Shown here: one piece after another, positions 8,854-18,825 of the stretch
Position numbering within the stretch: the stretch's first letter is position 1
Layout: each line of letters opens with the position of its first letter
Source: Diphasiastrum complanatum
Lineage: Eukaryota > Streptophyta > Lycopodiopsida > Lycopodiales > Lycopodiaceae
Length of the DNA: 40,153 nt
Direction of reading: 5' to 3'
Assembly: GCA_029204225.1 (NCBI GenBank)
Contig: CM055111.1
Span: forward strand, 8,454,711-8,494,863
Notes under the pieces: model-generated
Database searches by the model: none
The model's input: only the letters and a program-made list of their open reading frames with translations
What the model was told of the DNA's origin: nothing
Made by a program: the position numbers and the translations under genes

Positions 8854-11225
8854 GAATTTGATGCTCTATGGGAATGCACATTCAATGCAAAGAATACATT
8901 GTTTGGAAGAGGAATAAGGAAAATATCAAAGGAGTGCAAAGAAAAATCTACAAAGATGAAAACTTGTTTGGATGAAAATGAGATGCTCAAGGAGGAGATC
9001 CAAAGGTTGAAATCTTCTTTGCATCATTATACAATTAGTAATGATGAGATAAAAATTGCATTTCAATCCATGCGTATCTCATATTTGTCTCTTGTTGAAG
9101 ATATGGATGTGCTCAACAAAAAGGTCCGAAGCAACAAGAGGAAAAGACTGGTAAACAAGGATATATGTGATCTATCATCCATAGGAGGTCATAGAAAAAG
9201 ACGAATCCGTGCATTCAAGTAAGTTATAGCTTATTTGGTACTGACAATTGCTTGAGCTTTTTGATTTATTCATAATCACTGATTTTGTTATTTATTCATT
9301 TAAGCTTTCTGTTGATTTGCTTATTACATATTGTTGTGAATACTATGAGTGTCCTAATTTCTACTGACATTTTCATGAACATTATATTTGCAATGCAGAT
9401 CACCGATAAGATTTCAATTGGAAATTCACTAGGCTCTATCTTGACTTCTAAATCTATGAAATCAATGTTAAATAATAACAAAATGAAAAAGATTAAGGTT
9501 TCAGTTACTGATAGCATTATGGATTAAGTTGGAAAAATATTAGACACTACATTGCTTCAGGGGGCATGTGACTTTTCTAGCATCAGTAGAGAAGCATATG
9601 CAACAATGTTTAAGATGATAAATGAGGCATTTGCACAGGTAAATATTAAAAAGTTTCCAATCCCACGACCATTTCATCTTTAAAAAAAAAAGACATGTTA
9701 AACCATGGTATGCAAACAATAGTTGGTAATCCATCTCATATCAATGAAGTATATTGCTCGAAAGGAGAAAGTCTAGCATATAACAATTCCAACAATTTAT
9801 TTATTGACATTAATCAGTTATTAACATTCATCATAATTTTTTACAGTATTACAAATGAGAATGTCAATAACAAGTTGATAGTTGTTCTCAAGTTACATGA
9901 GTCTGAAATTATAAAAGGACAAAAAATGGAAAGAGTCAATCTCACGATCATGAATGGAGCACTTTCAAATTCAAAAGACTCAAAAGGCCTCAATTTCAGT
10001 ATTAATCAGAAAATGATATTTGGTGGTTGGCAGCATTTCAGGTATAGCAGTTCCTTTGCATAATAAATAAGGATAATCATTTGAATATAGATTTCATATC
10101 TAAAATCTTCTCTGTGTTAATATTATGAGGCTAATCACATTTTTGTATTCTCTTATAGGTGCTGAAAGAGAACCATAACATTTTCTCATGGATATATAAT
10201 AGAACATCATATCCGACCACCATAAAAAATCACATGGAGGGAGTTCCACTCAATATTCTTGGAATTGGCACTTTCAACATTGAATGGCATTTAGCGGGAG
10301 ATCTGAGGACATTAAAATGTATGTTCAATGTATCTCATGGCGCTAACTCTAGACACCCCTGTTTGTACTGCACCTGTACTATCGATTCCTCTACGAAATG
10401 TTCATATCTGTACATTGCATGCGAAGGTGCATATTATAGAAAAAATAATATATCTTCACATCTTGTTTGCATGGGATTCCGAGCCAGAGGCCTCTGCGAA
10501 AGAAGCTATTTCCAGATTAGAGGATGTGTTGTCCAAAGCAGGCTTACATAACGGCCACATTAAAATAAAAAGAGATGACAAGTTATCAGGTAAAACAGGA
10601 AATATTCCATGCAAGCTGAGCATTAGAGGATCTAAAGCTCGAAGATTTTTATCAAATTATTCTGGAAAACAACCTAAGGTTCAATACACGGTTTGGAAAG
10701 AAATTATTGCAGCAACTCAAGATTTCAAAGAAAAAGATTCTACTCGTATACACAAAGTAGAAGTTTGGAAAAAGTTAGACAACATGGTGAAATTCTTGAG
10801 AAAAGATAAATTTTCAAATACTGATGTTCAAATGATACAGAAAACAACCAATGAATTTGTGGATGCAGTTCAGAGTGCATGGGGTGTTGATCTTATAACA
10901 CATTATATAGTAAGATTTCAGTGTAACACTATTATCGACAAATATGTGCAATTAATTTAGATACTTTTGGTACTGATTTATATTTTGTTTCTATGACATG
11001 CAACACATATTATGGCATCATGCGACATTCTTTGCAAGAAATAGTGGAAGTCTTAGCATATGGTCATCGCAAGGAATGGAAAAATCTCATTCGCAAGAGC
11101 GGCATTTCATAAAAGTACACAACATGGCGGGACTAGCACAAAAAACAACTATATACTGCAATTTTTTCAATGGTTTTACAGAAGAATCCAAATTCGTTAT
11201 AATACAAAATTGACGAAAAATTTCA
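8854..11225 (+). pseudogene. Multi-exon transposase-like gene, degenerate
   Basis: Six exon-like blocks in order. 8854-9221: EFDALWECTFNAKN, a coiled coil and basic NKRKR/HRKRRIR, with a GTAAGT donor. 9399-9638: SREAYATMFKMINEAFAQ, one in-frame TAA, donor CAG/GTAAAT. 9847-10041: NVNNKLIVVLKLHESEIIKG, ending FGGWQHF. 10159-~10395: FNIEWHLAGDLRTLKCMFN, then HGANSRHPCLYC. ~10430-10909: coding in a shifted frame (WKKLDNMVKFL, ITHYI). ~11008-11225: HILWHHATFFARNSGSLSIW, SSQGMEKSH. The order coil, GDLK-like plus CxxC knuckle, and HYIH...GSLxxxSxQGMEK recalls large uncharacterised transposon-related proteins of other eukaryotes; that is memory-based inference and I cannot name a superfamily. Damage includes an internal stop, frameshifts near 10395 and 11110, and an apparent acceptor changed to GCAA before 11008. 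Confidence 0.55.
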
Positions 11226-11309
11226 AAAAACATGCAAATTTATACAAGCCAGTAGGCTATAGACACACAATAAAATTTTGTATATTTACAAAGTACAATT
11301 CAGCAGTAT

Positions 11310-12475
11310 CTAATCTGCTTCCGATATTTTTTCCAATGAAAGTTGCAACTTAGAATCATGCAACAATTTTCTTCTTTCATATGGATCCAATAGCTCATAG
11401 TTTTCATGCTTACTCACATCAACGTAAGCAGCATACACTGCAAAATGAGATGATCTGAGCATGGAATTCACTGGTCCATATCCTAAAATTTTAACCGCAA
11501 TAGTTTTCTTTACAAAAATTATTTTATGCACCTTATTAAAATTATGTCCTCCAAAAAAATGAGACAGTGCCTTGATTGCCATAATCATAGTTTCACCATG
11601 TTGATGAAATTTTGAATGGCCAACACTTATCTCATTATTCTTGAAGGACTTTAGATAGTGCCCGAGTGCATGGTCTCTTGAAAATTCTCCCGCAGAAGAG
11701 ACCCTCCTCGATGAATTGTGAAATCATCAAGGAAAATTGTTTCCTGAAATGATAAAAAACAAGGTAAGCTCCAGTATATAATCTGACATAACAAATCTAC
11801 TAGTACTTGATAAGAGACAAAAACTTACGCATTCGTCTTTGTCTTCTCTGATTACTGTCTCTGGAAACCAAGTTGACTTTGGATTCTAAGAAACTCCTCC
11901 TCAGAGGGTAGATCATCTTCTTTGTTGCGCATTTCCTCCACAGCCATTTTCAAGCAATCTTTCCCTGAATAAAACTTATCATTATGTACATCGTCAACAC
12001 CAGGGAGAAGATCATCAGCATCAAATTCAATTATATTTGAAAATTCATTAAGCTCTTTGCTCAAAATGCAAAGAGTCTCAGCTTCACTGAAGTCAAAAAG
12101 ATCCGATATTATCAAAAAGGACTTATTGTCTATAATATAAGTAGGCAAAGTGATCAAAGATTTATCAAAAGAAGAAAGAGTAGTGGGTGTTCTAGGGCCT
12201 ATAAAAGTAGCCCTATTTCGAACAGGATCAAAATCAGAACAATCATCTAAATGGACACCCGTGTCAATAAAAAAAGTATCTATATCTACAATCTTTGACT
12301 TTTCAGACTTTGTACCACTAGAAGAAGCTGTTTCAGAAGTGGAGGGCACAGAGTCTGAATTGTCAGAAATATTTAACAAAAGAAAAAAAACAAAAACAGA
12401 CTGAAAATCAACAAATCTACATTTTTTATTATGAATTGGGCACTCATCTACAAACTTAAAATCATTATGTAACAT
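11310..12475 (-). pseudogene. Unknown acidic two-exon gene, divergent from the H3-tail gene
   Basis: The best start is ATG at 12475-12473, immediately left of the G-box cluster, giving MLHNDFKFVDECPIHNKKC. An acidic, serine-rich region follows (DSVPSTSETASSSGTKSEK, then FDADDLLPGVDDVHNDKF, KEDDLPSEEEFLRIQ). A one-base shift near 11870 opens the continuation STWFPETVIREDKDEC, which ends at a GTAAGT donor (exon end 11829). Exon 2 begins at 11743 in phase 0 with ETIFLDDFTIHRGG. After another frameshift come RDHALGHYLKSFKNNEISVG and MIMAIKALSHFFGGHNF, ending near 11310. It is convergent with the transposase-like gene. No family is recognised. Coherent peptides across an intron argue that it was once a real gene. 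Confidence 0.5.
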
Positions 12476-12737
12476 TGCACGTGTGGAGGACTGGCGAAGG
12501 AACACGTGTCGACTTATGATTAGCCAAATTAAATGTGTCGTACCTAGTATAATTGATCTGACATCTGTCACGTGCGAGAATGACATGCGTCGATTAGGGA
12601 TTCGCACACGTGTCTCAGCCCACGTGGCCTCATAATTGGCTCACCATTGTCCGTACGGACATTCCACGTAATCTAATCATTTGACGATACATGTCTCGGT
12701 CATCTTTTCACACGTGCAAAAATTTCGTATATATAAG
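12476..12737. promoter_or_regulatory. G-box cluster and TATA box between divergent genes
   Basis: Six perfect CACGTG palindromes lie at 12478-12483, 12503-12508, 12569-12574, 12607-12612, 12621-12626 and 12711-12716, with one further CCACGTAA at 12664. A TATATATAAG box lies at 12728-12737, followed by a ~300 bp leader before the plus-strand ATG. Such ACGT-core sites bind plant bZIP and bHLH factors. The left-most box nearly touches the start codon of the minus-strand gene, so a bidirectional promoter is plausible. Confidence 0.6.
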
Positions 12738-13045
12738 TCCTCGGAATTTTCATTTTTTCTATAAAATTTTTGTTTTTAGCTCTCGATATCGCTCTAAAGC
12801 GCGCTCTTTCATCTTTCAAGCTTTTGTCCTCTCACAGTGCGCTCGAGTCCGATACCGCCTGCTGTGCAATATCGCTTTTGAGCACGCATCTCTTTTCTAC
12901 AAATAATCTCTGTAGATCTTGCGTTTGAAACCGATATTTAGTACTGGTATCGATCTCAAGCGCCCTTTCATCGCAAATTTTTTTGTTTTGATCCAGTTTT
13001 GTTTTGTTCAAACTTTTTTTTGTTAATTTTTTTCTTCCGAGAATG

Positions 13046-14403
13046 ATGGCCAGGACCAAATCCACCGCCCGTGCCATCACCACTGTACAGCCATCCCATT
13101 CTCGTGGTCCCCCTGGTACTAGCCATAGGCGTGGCAAGAAGCAGGTCTGGCTGAGGGAGATCAGAAAACTCCAGAGATCAACTGAATTATTATTTTGTGC
13201 CGAGCTAAAAGATAAGACCTCAAAAATTTCAGATGCAATAGTAGAGACTGGAGTTTCTTTTTTGTTGAATAGTATTAGTTTTGATTCCCATGGTATAGTT
13301 TTTGTAGTTAGTCCATTTTTCATGGGAGCGGTAAAGACAAAAGAAGCCAATTTTGAGAAGGCTGTCTATTTTATCGAGTGCAGTCCTATGGCAAAATTTT
13401 ATTTGATTCCATATGAAAATAAGTAAGAATTGCTCTTTTGTTTTTGTTGCTTTAATCTGAACTGTTGCATGCCTCATTGCTTTAATAAGAACGGAAGTTT
13501 TTCATAAATATGAATTTAACAATATTTGTATCTTGGTTGTTGCAGTCGGCATTGGAGCCTAAACATTCTTTTTGTAAAGATAAATAAGGAGGGAGTATCA
13601 AATTTTCTATGTGTAAAATTAAACTCAGCTGCAATACACATAGAGAATTTGATTTCTACTTCATGATGTCGTTCGAGAAATATCGACAACGGCAACTTCA
13701 ATTGGAGATATAATTATTAAATCTCTCAAGGTATATTCAATTTATCTCTGATAGGCATGTATTTCTTTTTTAATTCAAATGTATCGTCATAGCATAAATA
13801 AAATTTCTATCATAATATTACTAATTTTCGTTCTATATATGGAGTGTGTACAACAAAATGGCACTTTTAGTTGTGCATGGTTTGTCTTGTACAATACGAA
13901 GCTATTTTTTGAATGGTATAATTTACAAACGGATGTAGATAATGAAAAGGTAATATTCTATTCATTTGTAGTTCGTTTCATTCTGATTCATATTTTATTA
14001 CTATCATTGTTTGTACATTGCTGATTCTCGTGTTTTGTGATTACAGTTTACTCTTGAGCCGTATACTCCTGATGATGTATATAAATTTTGGCAAGAGTTG
14101 ATCAGAACCTTTGTCCAATATAGTGTAAGCATTGCACCTGCAATCGAGGGCCCTCAAAAGGAAGATACTCTTGCCTTAACAGCCTTTCAGGTTGTTCAGG
14201 ATGCAGATCTTATTTTATATGATGAAAAAGGAATAAAAGTCCTTCCTAATACAGAGGAAGGCAATTTTGTAGTAGATATTCCTCTTGCCTTATAAGACAT
14301 TGAGGCCCTTCCCGAAACAGAGGAGGCAAAGGTTATAGAAGGAGTTGTTGCTTTATCAGTTCCTAATACTGATATAGAAAATATAGAAAAATTGATTGAA
14401 TAG
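13046..14403 (+). pseudogene. H3/CENH3-like N-terminus fused to Ulp1-like protease
   Basis: Exon 1 (13046-13422) starts MARTKSTARA, like the histone H3 tail. Residues 35-49 (WLREIRKLQRSTELL) match the alpha-N helix of H3 and, with W-L-x-E-I-R-K-L-Q, look closest to CENP-A/CENH3. The histone-fold helices 1-3 and the centromere-targeting loop are absent. The exon continues IVFVVSPFFMG, MAKFYLIPYEN. Exon 2 (13546-13730) has RHWSLNILFVKINKEG, the catalytic-His type box of Ulp1/SENP proteases, then a one-base frameshift near an EFD motif. Exon 3 (13845-13949) has VQQNGTFSCAWFVLYNTKL, matching the Ulp1 QxNGxDCGxFVL box but with Ser-Cys-Ala-Trp in place of Asp-Cys-Gly. Exon 4 (14047-14403) is acidic with one TAA at 14293. 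GT/AG junctions are visible for all introns. Family calls rest on motifs only. Confidence 0.6.
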
Positions 14404-14860
14404 AGATCTATTTGTAAATAGTGAGACATAAAAAAAAAGATACAATCATTTTACTTGTAAACAACCCGTTTATGGGTTTTTTTTATTGATATCACAATAG
14501 ATTCTTACAATCAACTTGTGTCCATAGTCTAATAATGGAATGCAATTTTTCTATAATGATAAAAAGACATTGGCATGTATTTGCTGATAGTGAATCTCAA
14601 TGTTCTTTCATAAGTTGGATTGTTTTGCCAATATCTCTACATATGATCTCGAGCTCATGTCTTTTACGTACCTGCATAAAACTAATACAAAGCTAGTTAG
14701 AATTAGTACAGAGTTTGTATTAGAAAGTTTTGATTGAAACTATTCATAAAAGATCGAGTGTTTATAGTTACTTACGATTTACCATTGAAAATGAATCTGA
14801 AGTCTGAAAGTGCATCATTTTGTAGGAGCATTAGTTTCCACCGGATGTAGTTTAGACTTC
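13770..14860 (+). repeat. Right arm of ~1 kb inverted repeat
   Basis: The reverse complement of this arm matches 7180-8240, including two exons, their intron and the downstream non-coding region. The best conserved parts are AAACCATGCACAACTAAAAG and GACATGAGCTCGAGATCA. Identity is about 80-86% where I aligned it. Homology ends outward near GATGTAGTTTAGACT (14855) and, on the left, GATGTAATTTAGGCT in reverse (7180). Confidence 0.75.
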
Positions 14861-15301
14861 AATCTTCTTCCACCTCAACACATGTCAAAACGACATCATT
14901 GTATATAATTTCAATATTTTATCGTTTTGAATGTCCACTGGCTTCCAAGTCTTGATCGAGTGCACCCATTTACCTTTATTTTTTTTCCATCTTTGATAGT
15001 GGAAGCATAAGCTCAACATGTGTTTTTCAATTTAATAATGGAAGCACATGGAAGACATTTTAATTATGCATTCTATTTCTCCATATGATCTTTGGTCCCA
15101 GCCTTCATCCATAAGTTCAGATAATAAACTATCTGATAAATTTTTGCATACAAACATCGTTGGGGTTTTGTGTATATTGGCACTTGAAAAGAAATCCACA
15201 AATATATTCAAGGAAATAAACCAACTCAATCTGACTGTTTTTTATCCCGTGCTCATTTTTAATGAGTTTTTTATATCATTATATATCTTGCAATGAAATG
15301 A
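14861..15301. other. No clear gene; possible minus-strand exon
   Basis: A minus-strand open stretch at 15229-15032 encodes TPTMFVCKNLSDSLLSELMD. It could be a further exon of the gene at 15302-15845, but its junctions are not evident. Confidence 0.3.
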
Positions 15302-15845
15302 TTATGAAACTGTAGCATTTGGTGCAATCCATTCATCACTTTCAAAGCTAGGTAATGGAATTGGTACTATTTGTCCAAAATTTCCTTTTGTATGGAATGT
15401 ACATTGATTCATAAAAAAAATTCCACCATCAGCTAGATCTTTTGCAGTTCTACCTCGATATTGCAGCTGTCCAATATCAGTATGAATAACATCTAACACA
15501 CCTGCTAAAGATCCACTCAGCTCTCATTCATTTATGTTGGATGGATATAAATCTACAAGAGAAAAATGATCAGATTGGCAAGTTTATTATTAGACATTTA
15601 TGAATGACAAAAATCAAAGTATCAAAAATATCAATACTCACAGTTGTTCTTTTTGTGATCTTGACGATTGAATCCTTGTACATTTATCTCTGAATGCATA
15701 TATACATGTTGAACTAGAATTTCAGAAAGATTTTCCTCCTGATGGTGTTCTGAAATCCAGAATTCTGGCCTTCCAATAAGATCGAAATGATAGTTTTGGC
15801 CTTTTCCTTTTTTGAAATGCTCCTCTTGATGATGGATGCATCAAA
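15302..15845 (-). pseudogene. Unknown two-exon transposon-associated gene fragment
   Basis: Exon 1 (~15845-15642) encodes HHQEEHFKKGKGQNYHFDLI, GRPEFWISEHHQEENL, then VQGFNRQDHKKNN, and ends at a GTGAGT donor. Exon 2 (15552-15302) follows a TCTTGTAG acceptor and joins in frame (phase 1): LYPSNINE, a TGA probably replacing Trp, ELSGSLAGVLDVIHTDIG, QLQYRGRTAKDLADGG, PLPSFESDEWIAPNA, then stop. The frame runs cleanly across the intron, which supports a real former gene. I do not recognise the family. It lies beyond the right inverted arm, so it may or may not belong to the same element. Confidence 0.45.
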
Positions 15846-16301
15846 CCCAAGAGTTTTTTGAATATTTTCTTGGCACCCATAATCCATTATCATCTGTCTC
15901 GTTGAATAGAAGCACAGAGTCGATTGAGGAGCATGGCTTCTTTGATGGCGCCATTCGTAATTTGCATGCAAAAATCTGACACAATGAACTATGAATCTGA
16001 AAATTTGCGTAGACAAAAAGCCATGAATTTGAGAAAAAGTGTTGGCAAAAATTTGAAACACTGATCTATTTGACGCCACAAATTAACTCTGGTTATCCCT
16101 GTTAACCATGGTTTGACAATGCATACACATTAATGGTACATCGATTTTCCCATCTCAACCATCTGTCATATTCATTTTCAATATTTTTGGGTGATGAGCT
16201 GGAAGGGTAGGCCTCATCAACCAATAGCATTTCCACATGCTGCCCGATGAAACAACAATATATTTAAAAAGTTTTTATTTATTTATATTTGAAAAATTCT
16301 A
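15846..16301. other. Unassigned stretch
   Basis: Minus-strand open frames cross here (for example 16079-15714), but that frame is out of phase with the better-supported exon at 15845-15642. No other structure is seen before the LTR at 16302. Confidence 0.3.
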
Positions 16302-16914
16302 CATTACGTAGAACCCCGAAGCTAAGGTTTCACTTGGTCCACATGGCAATATTTATGGTAACATCAATTACATATGGTCTTTCATCTCGTGTTAGAATCT
16401 CCATCATCGATCCGATCATTGCTAAGACACAACTAGGTGATGAACGCTACGTTACCGCCCAACCATAGAGGTACTGCCACCTCTCCCCCGTGCACTGAAG
16501 TTATGGACCATCATCAAGCAAGCTTGGATCTTCGATAAGCCATGGTGTCACATACCACCATACCTTACCCTCGACCCTCACCTACCTACATCCTGAAGCC
16601 TAGATATTTAACCTGATCTTACTGCTAGTGGAAGAGCTCTTCATTCTCTAGAAGAGAATGAATCACAAGCTCAAGGAGATCCACCTCTTTATTCATAGTC
16701 CAGGTGGGTCATCTTCGACAATAGAAGTCATGCATGACCATCGATACGCGACAATTGTGCACACTAATGCGGGTCCACGACAAAGGGTTGCCTCATGCCA
16801 ATAGGACATTGACACATGGCACCCAAGGGTCCTATAACTCCATATAGCATTTTGTCGCATAAATGAGACCATCACCTCAAGTTATTTGTGGCGTGCCCTT
16901 ATGGGTACGTAACA
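16302..16914 (-). mobile_element. Ty3/gypsy 3' LTR (minus strand)
   Basis: The minus strand begins TGTTACGTACCCATAAGGG directly after a polypurine tract and ends near GGTTCTACGTAA, giving short terminal inverted repeats TGTTACGTA / TACGTAA(CA). The last two bases at the left end appear mutated. Length is about 613 bp. The second LTR of this element is not in the window. Confidence 0.65.
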
Positions 16915-16931
16915 TTTCCTCCCCCTTTAAG
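16915..16931 (-). other. Gypsy polypurine tract
   Basis: Minus-strand CTTAAAGGGGGAGGAAA lies immediately upstream of the LTR start. Confidence 0.65.
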
Positions 16932-17040
16932 AGTATCCTCCTAATGGGACCAAACCAAGGAAGTTTGGTCTTAAATAGTATTCTCTCTCCCAAGTGTCAT
17001 CATCATCTAACTTGCCTTTCTAGCATAACCAAAACACAAT
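16932..17040 (-). pseudogene. Ty3/gypsy chromodomain end (chromovirus pol C-terminus)
   Basis: The minus strand encodes KGKLDDDDTWEREYYLRPNF, then LGLVPLGGYS and a stop next to the polypurine tract. It resembles the chromodomain end of plant chromoviruses (KG-x-P-xx-xx-TWE-xE-xxL-xxNF). Chromodomains direct integration to particular chromatin. A TAG interrupts just before KGK. Only about 35 codons remain; the GACGT-rich repeat replaces the rest. Confidence 0.7.
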
Positions 17041-17459
17041 AACATATCGCACAGATTTCGACGTGGGCTTTCGACGTACGTTCAAAAATTTCATAATCCA
17101 TCGCAATCTGACATGTTAAAATACGACGTCCAGGTAAAAAATCCAAAAATCAGAGTTCGGCGATCGGGAAATATGGGCGGCAACCAATTTTTGAAAGGCA
17201 CATCAGAATCCAACAACCAAAGACATCGTTGGTTATCCGACGGGACGTCTTGCGACGCCCAAAAAACCTGTCGAATTCCGACGTCTATAGATCTAGAATG
17301 ATCCATAAAATTGTTCGACGACGGATGTCCCACACCCATTCGACATCCATCCGACATCTACTTGAATGTTGGATTTTGACGTCCCAAAAACACGTCGGAA
17401 TTTAACGCCTGTTAGCAGAATGATCAAAAAAAAGGTCCGACGTGTGTCTGACGTATTCC
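17041..17459. repeat. GACGT-rich degenerate repeat
   Basis: About ten GACGT or ACGTC cores in 420 bp, mostly as CGACGT, TGACGT or ACGTCGG. The segment AGAATGATC...GTCCGACG or a near relative recurs with ~125 bp spacing (17292 and 17417). It separates the gypsy chromodomain remnant from the copia LTR. No coding frame is convincing. Confidence 0.5.
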
Positions 17460-17716
17460 AGTTAGAATAATAGTAGAATCATTGTGCTACTGTACTGTGG
17501 GTCCTATTAGTTGATAAGGATCAGTTGGCCTCACCACGAGGCAAGTGGACGGGACACGCATCCCGCCCACGGCAACATGGGTCATGCATGGTTCGCCTGA
17601 GTGAACAACTATATGTATAGTGTAATTTCATCTATGTGAGCTTGTTGTGGAGAGTATTTTTTGTCTGTGTTACTGTGTAGCATGATCTGTGTTCCTATGC
17701 AAAACAAATTCTAAGT
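17460..17716 (+). mobile_element. Ty1/copia 5' LTR (plus strand)
   Basis: About 257 bp from GTTAGAATAATAG to ATTCTAAGT, ending directly before a TGGTATCAGAGCC primer site. The imperfect terminal inverted repeat (GTTAGAAT / ATTCTAA) fits a TGTTAGAAT...ATTCTAACA LTR whose outermost bases have changed. ACTATATGTATAG near 17609 may be the TATA region. Confidence 0.65.
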
Positions 17717-17729
17717 TGGTATCAGAGCC
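17717..17729 (+). other. Copia primer-binding site
   Basis: TGGTATCAGAGCC, complementary to the 3' end of plant initiator tRNA-Met, the standard primer of copia elements. Confidence 0.85.
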
Positions 17730-18825
17730 ATACAGGGAGTGTACACAGTACAACATTGCCATTGAAGAGAGCTTCGGGAGAAGTGTCTTCTGAGAGTTCA
17801 GAGTTTACGGCGGGTTGAAGACGGACGGAGAAACACTGGTGCAAAGAGTTTAGCACACAAAAGCTTGGTGAGCTTGAGACTGTGTGAGGATTCAGAGACA
17901 AGGGTTGTCGGCTAAATCAGGACCCCAGCAAACGGAATTTTGAGATTCCGAAACAGGCTATTTGGTATTTGCAGTCAGTGTGCATTCAATCGGACACAGT
18001 TTGACAAACGGATTGAAGCATCAGAGTTCTAGAAGTAGGGCGACCTCAAAGCAAGAGGATAGGCCTGTCAGAACACTGTGAATTGGAAGACAAGAACATA
18101 TTTGTGCGAAAACCCTGGTCTGGGGTCTGGGAGAGAGGAAGAAAGATGGCTGAGGGATGCCATAGCTAAAACATTGGGAAGAGAGAGGGAAGCTGGCCAC
18201 GAGCAGGGAGGTTGCGACTCAGTTCGCTCGTGGAACCAAGCAAATGGCATAGTGTTTCGAAGTGGGTAGCGCTTACAAGACTCTCCATTAGTGCACAAGA
18301 GTGTTTAGATCCGTTGGATAGAGAAATTACAAGATCAACGACTCAGCTCGTGCTATCTAGGAGGGATATCCATAGTTGGATGAGAATCAACCATTAGATG
18401 GAGTCTGAAGGGTTGTTGAAGACGGCCCTGAAGAAGTGAAGTGCATTTTGGCCTTCAACTTCATTAACAATTTTCATACTGAAACTGGAGTTGGGTCCCT
18501 TCACAAGTGAAGAGTGAAGTTTCCTCAAGGTAAAGTAACAGTTCAAAAACAAAGAAAATCCCTATTTTTGGGTCCTTTGCCCGTTTTGACCCAAACGAAA
18601 GGTTGTAACCTCCAAAAGAAGGGCACTCGGACTGTACTTGCAAGTACGGTACAACAAAACAGAGTGATTGCAGTGGAGAAAGTGTTCGGAGTGTGCCAAA
18701 AGTGATTTCACCATTCCACTGGGCACGTAGTTGGGAGTTGACGACTTAGTGCATTTCGGAAGGCGACGCCGATTTGGCTTTCAAATTGGTGTTAGCCTAC
18801 AACAGAACTTTCAAGCAGTTTTGCG
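17730..18825 (+). other. Copia leader
   Basis: About 1.1 kb between primer site and gag ATG without a supported coding frame; the short ORFs on both strands look fortuitous. Confidence 0.5.

Noticed and set aside
13046-13200. A complete histone H3 or CENH3 gene
   Set aside because: Only the tail and alpha-N helix region are present; the histone-fold helices are missing and the frame continues into unrelated protease-like sequence.
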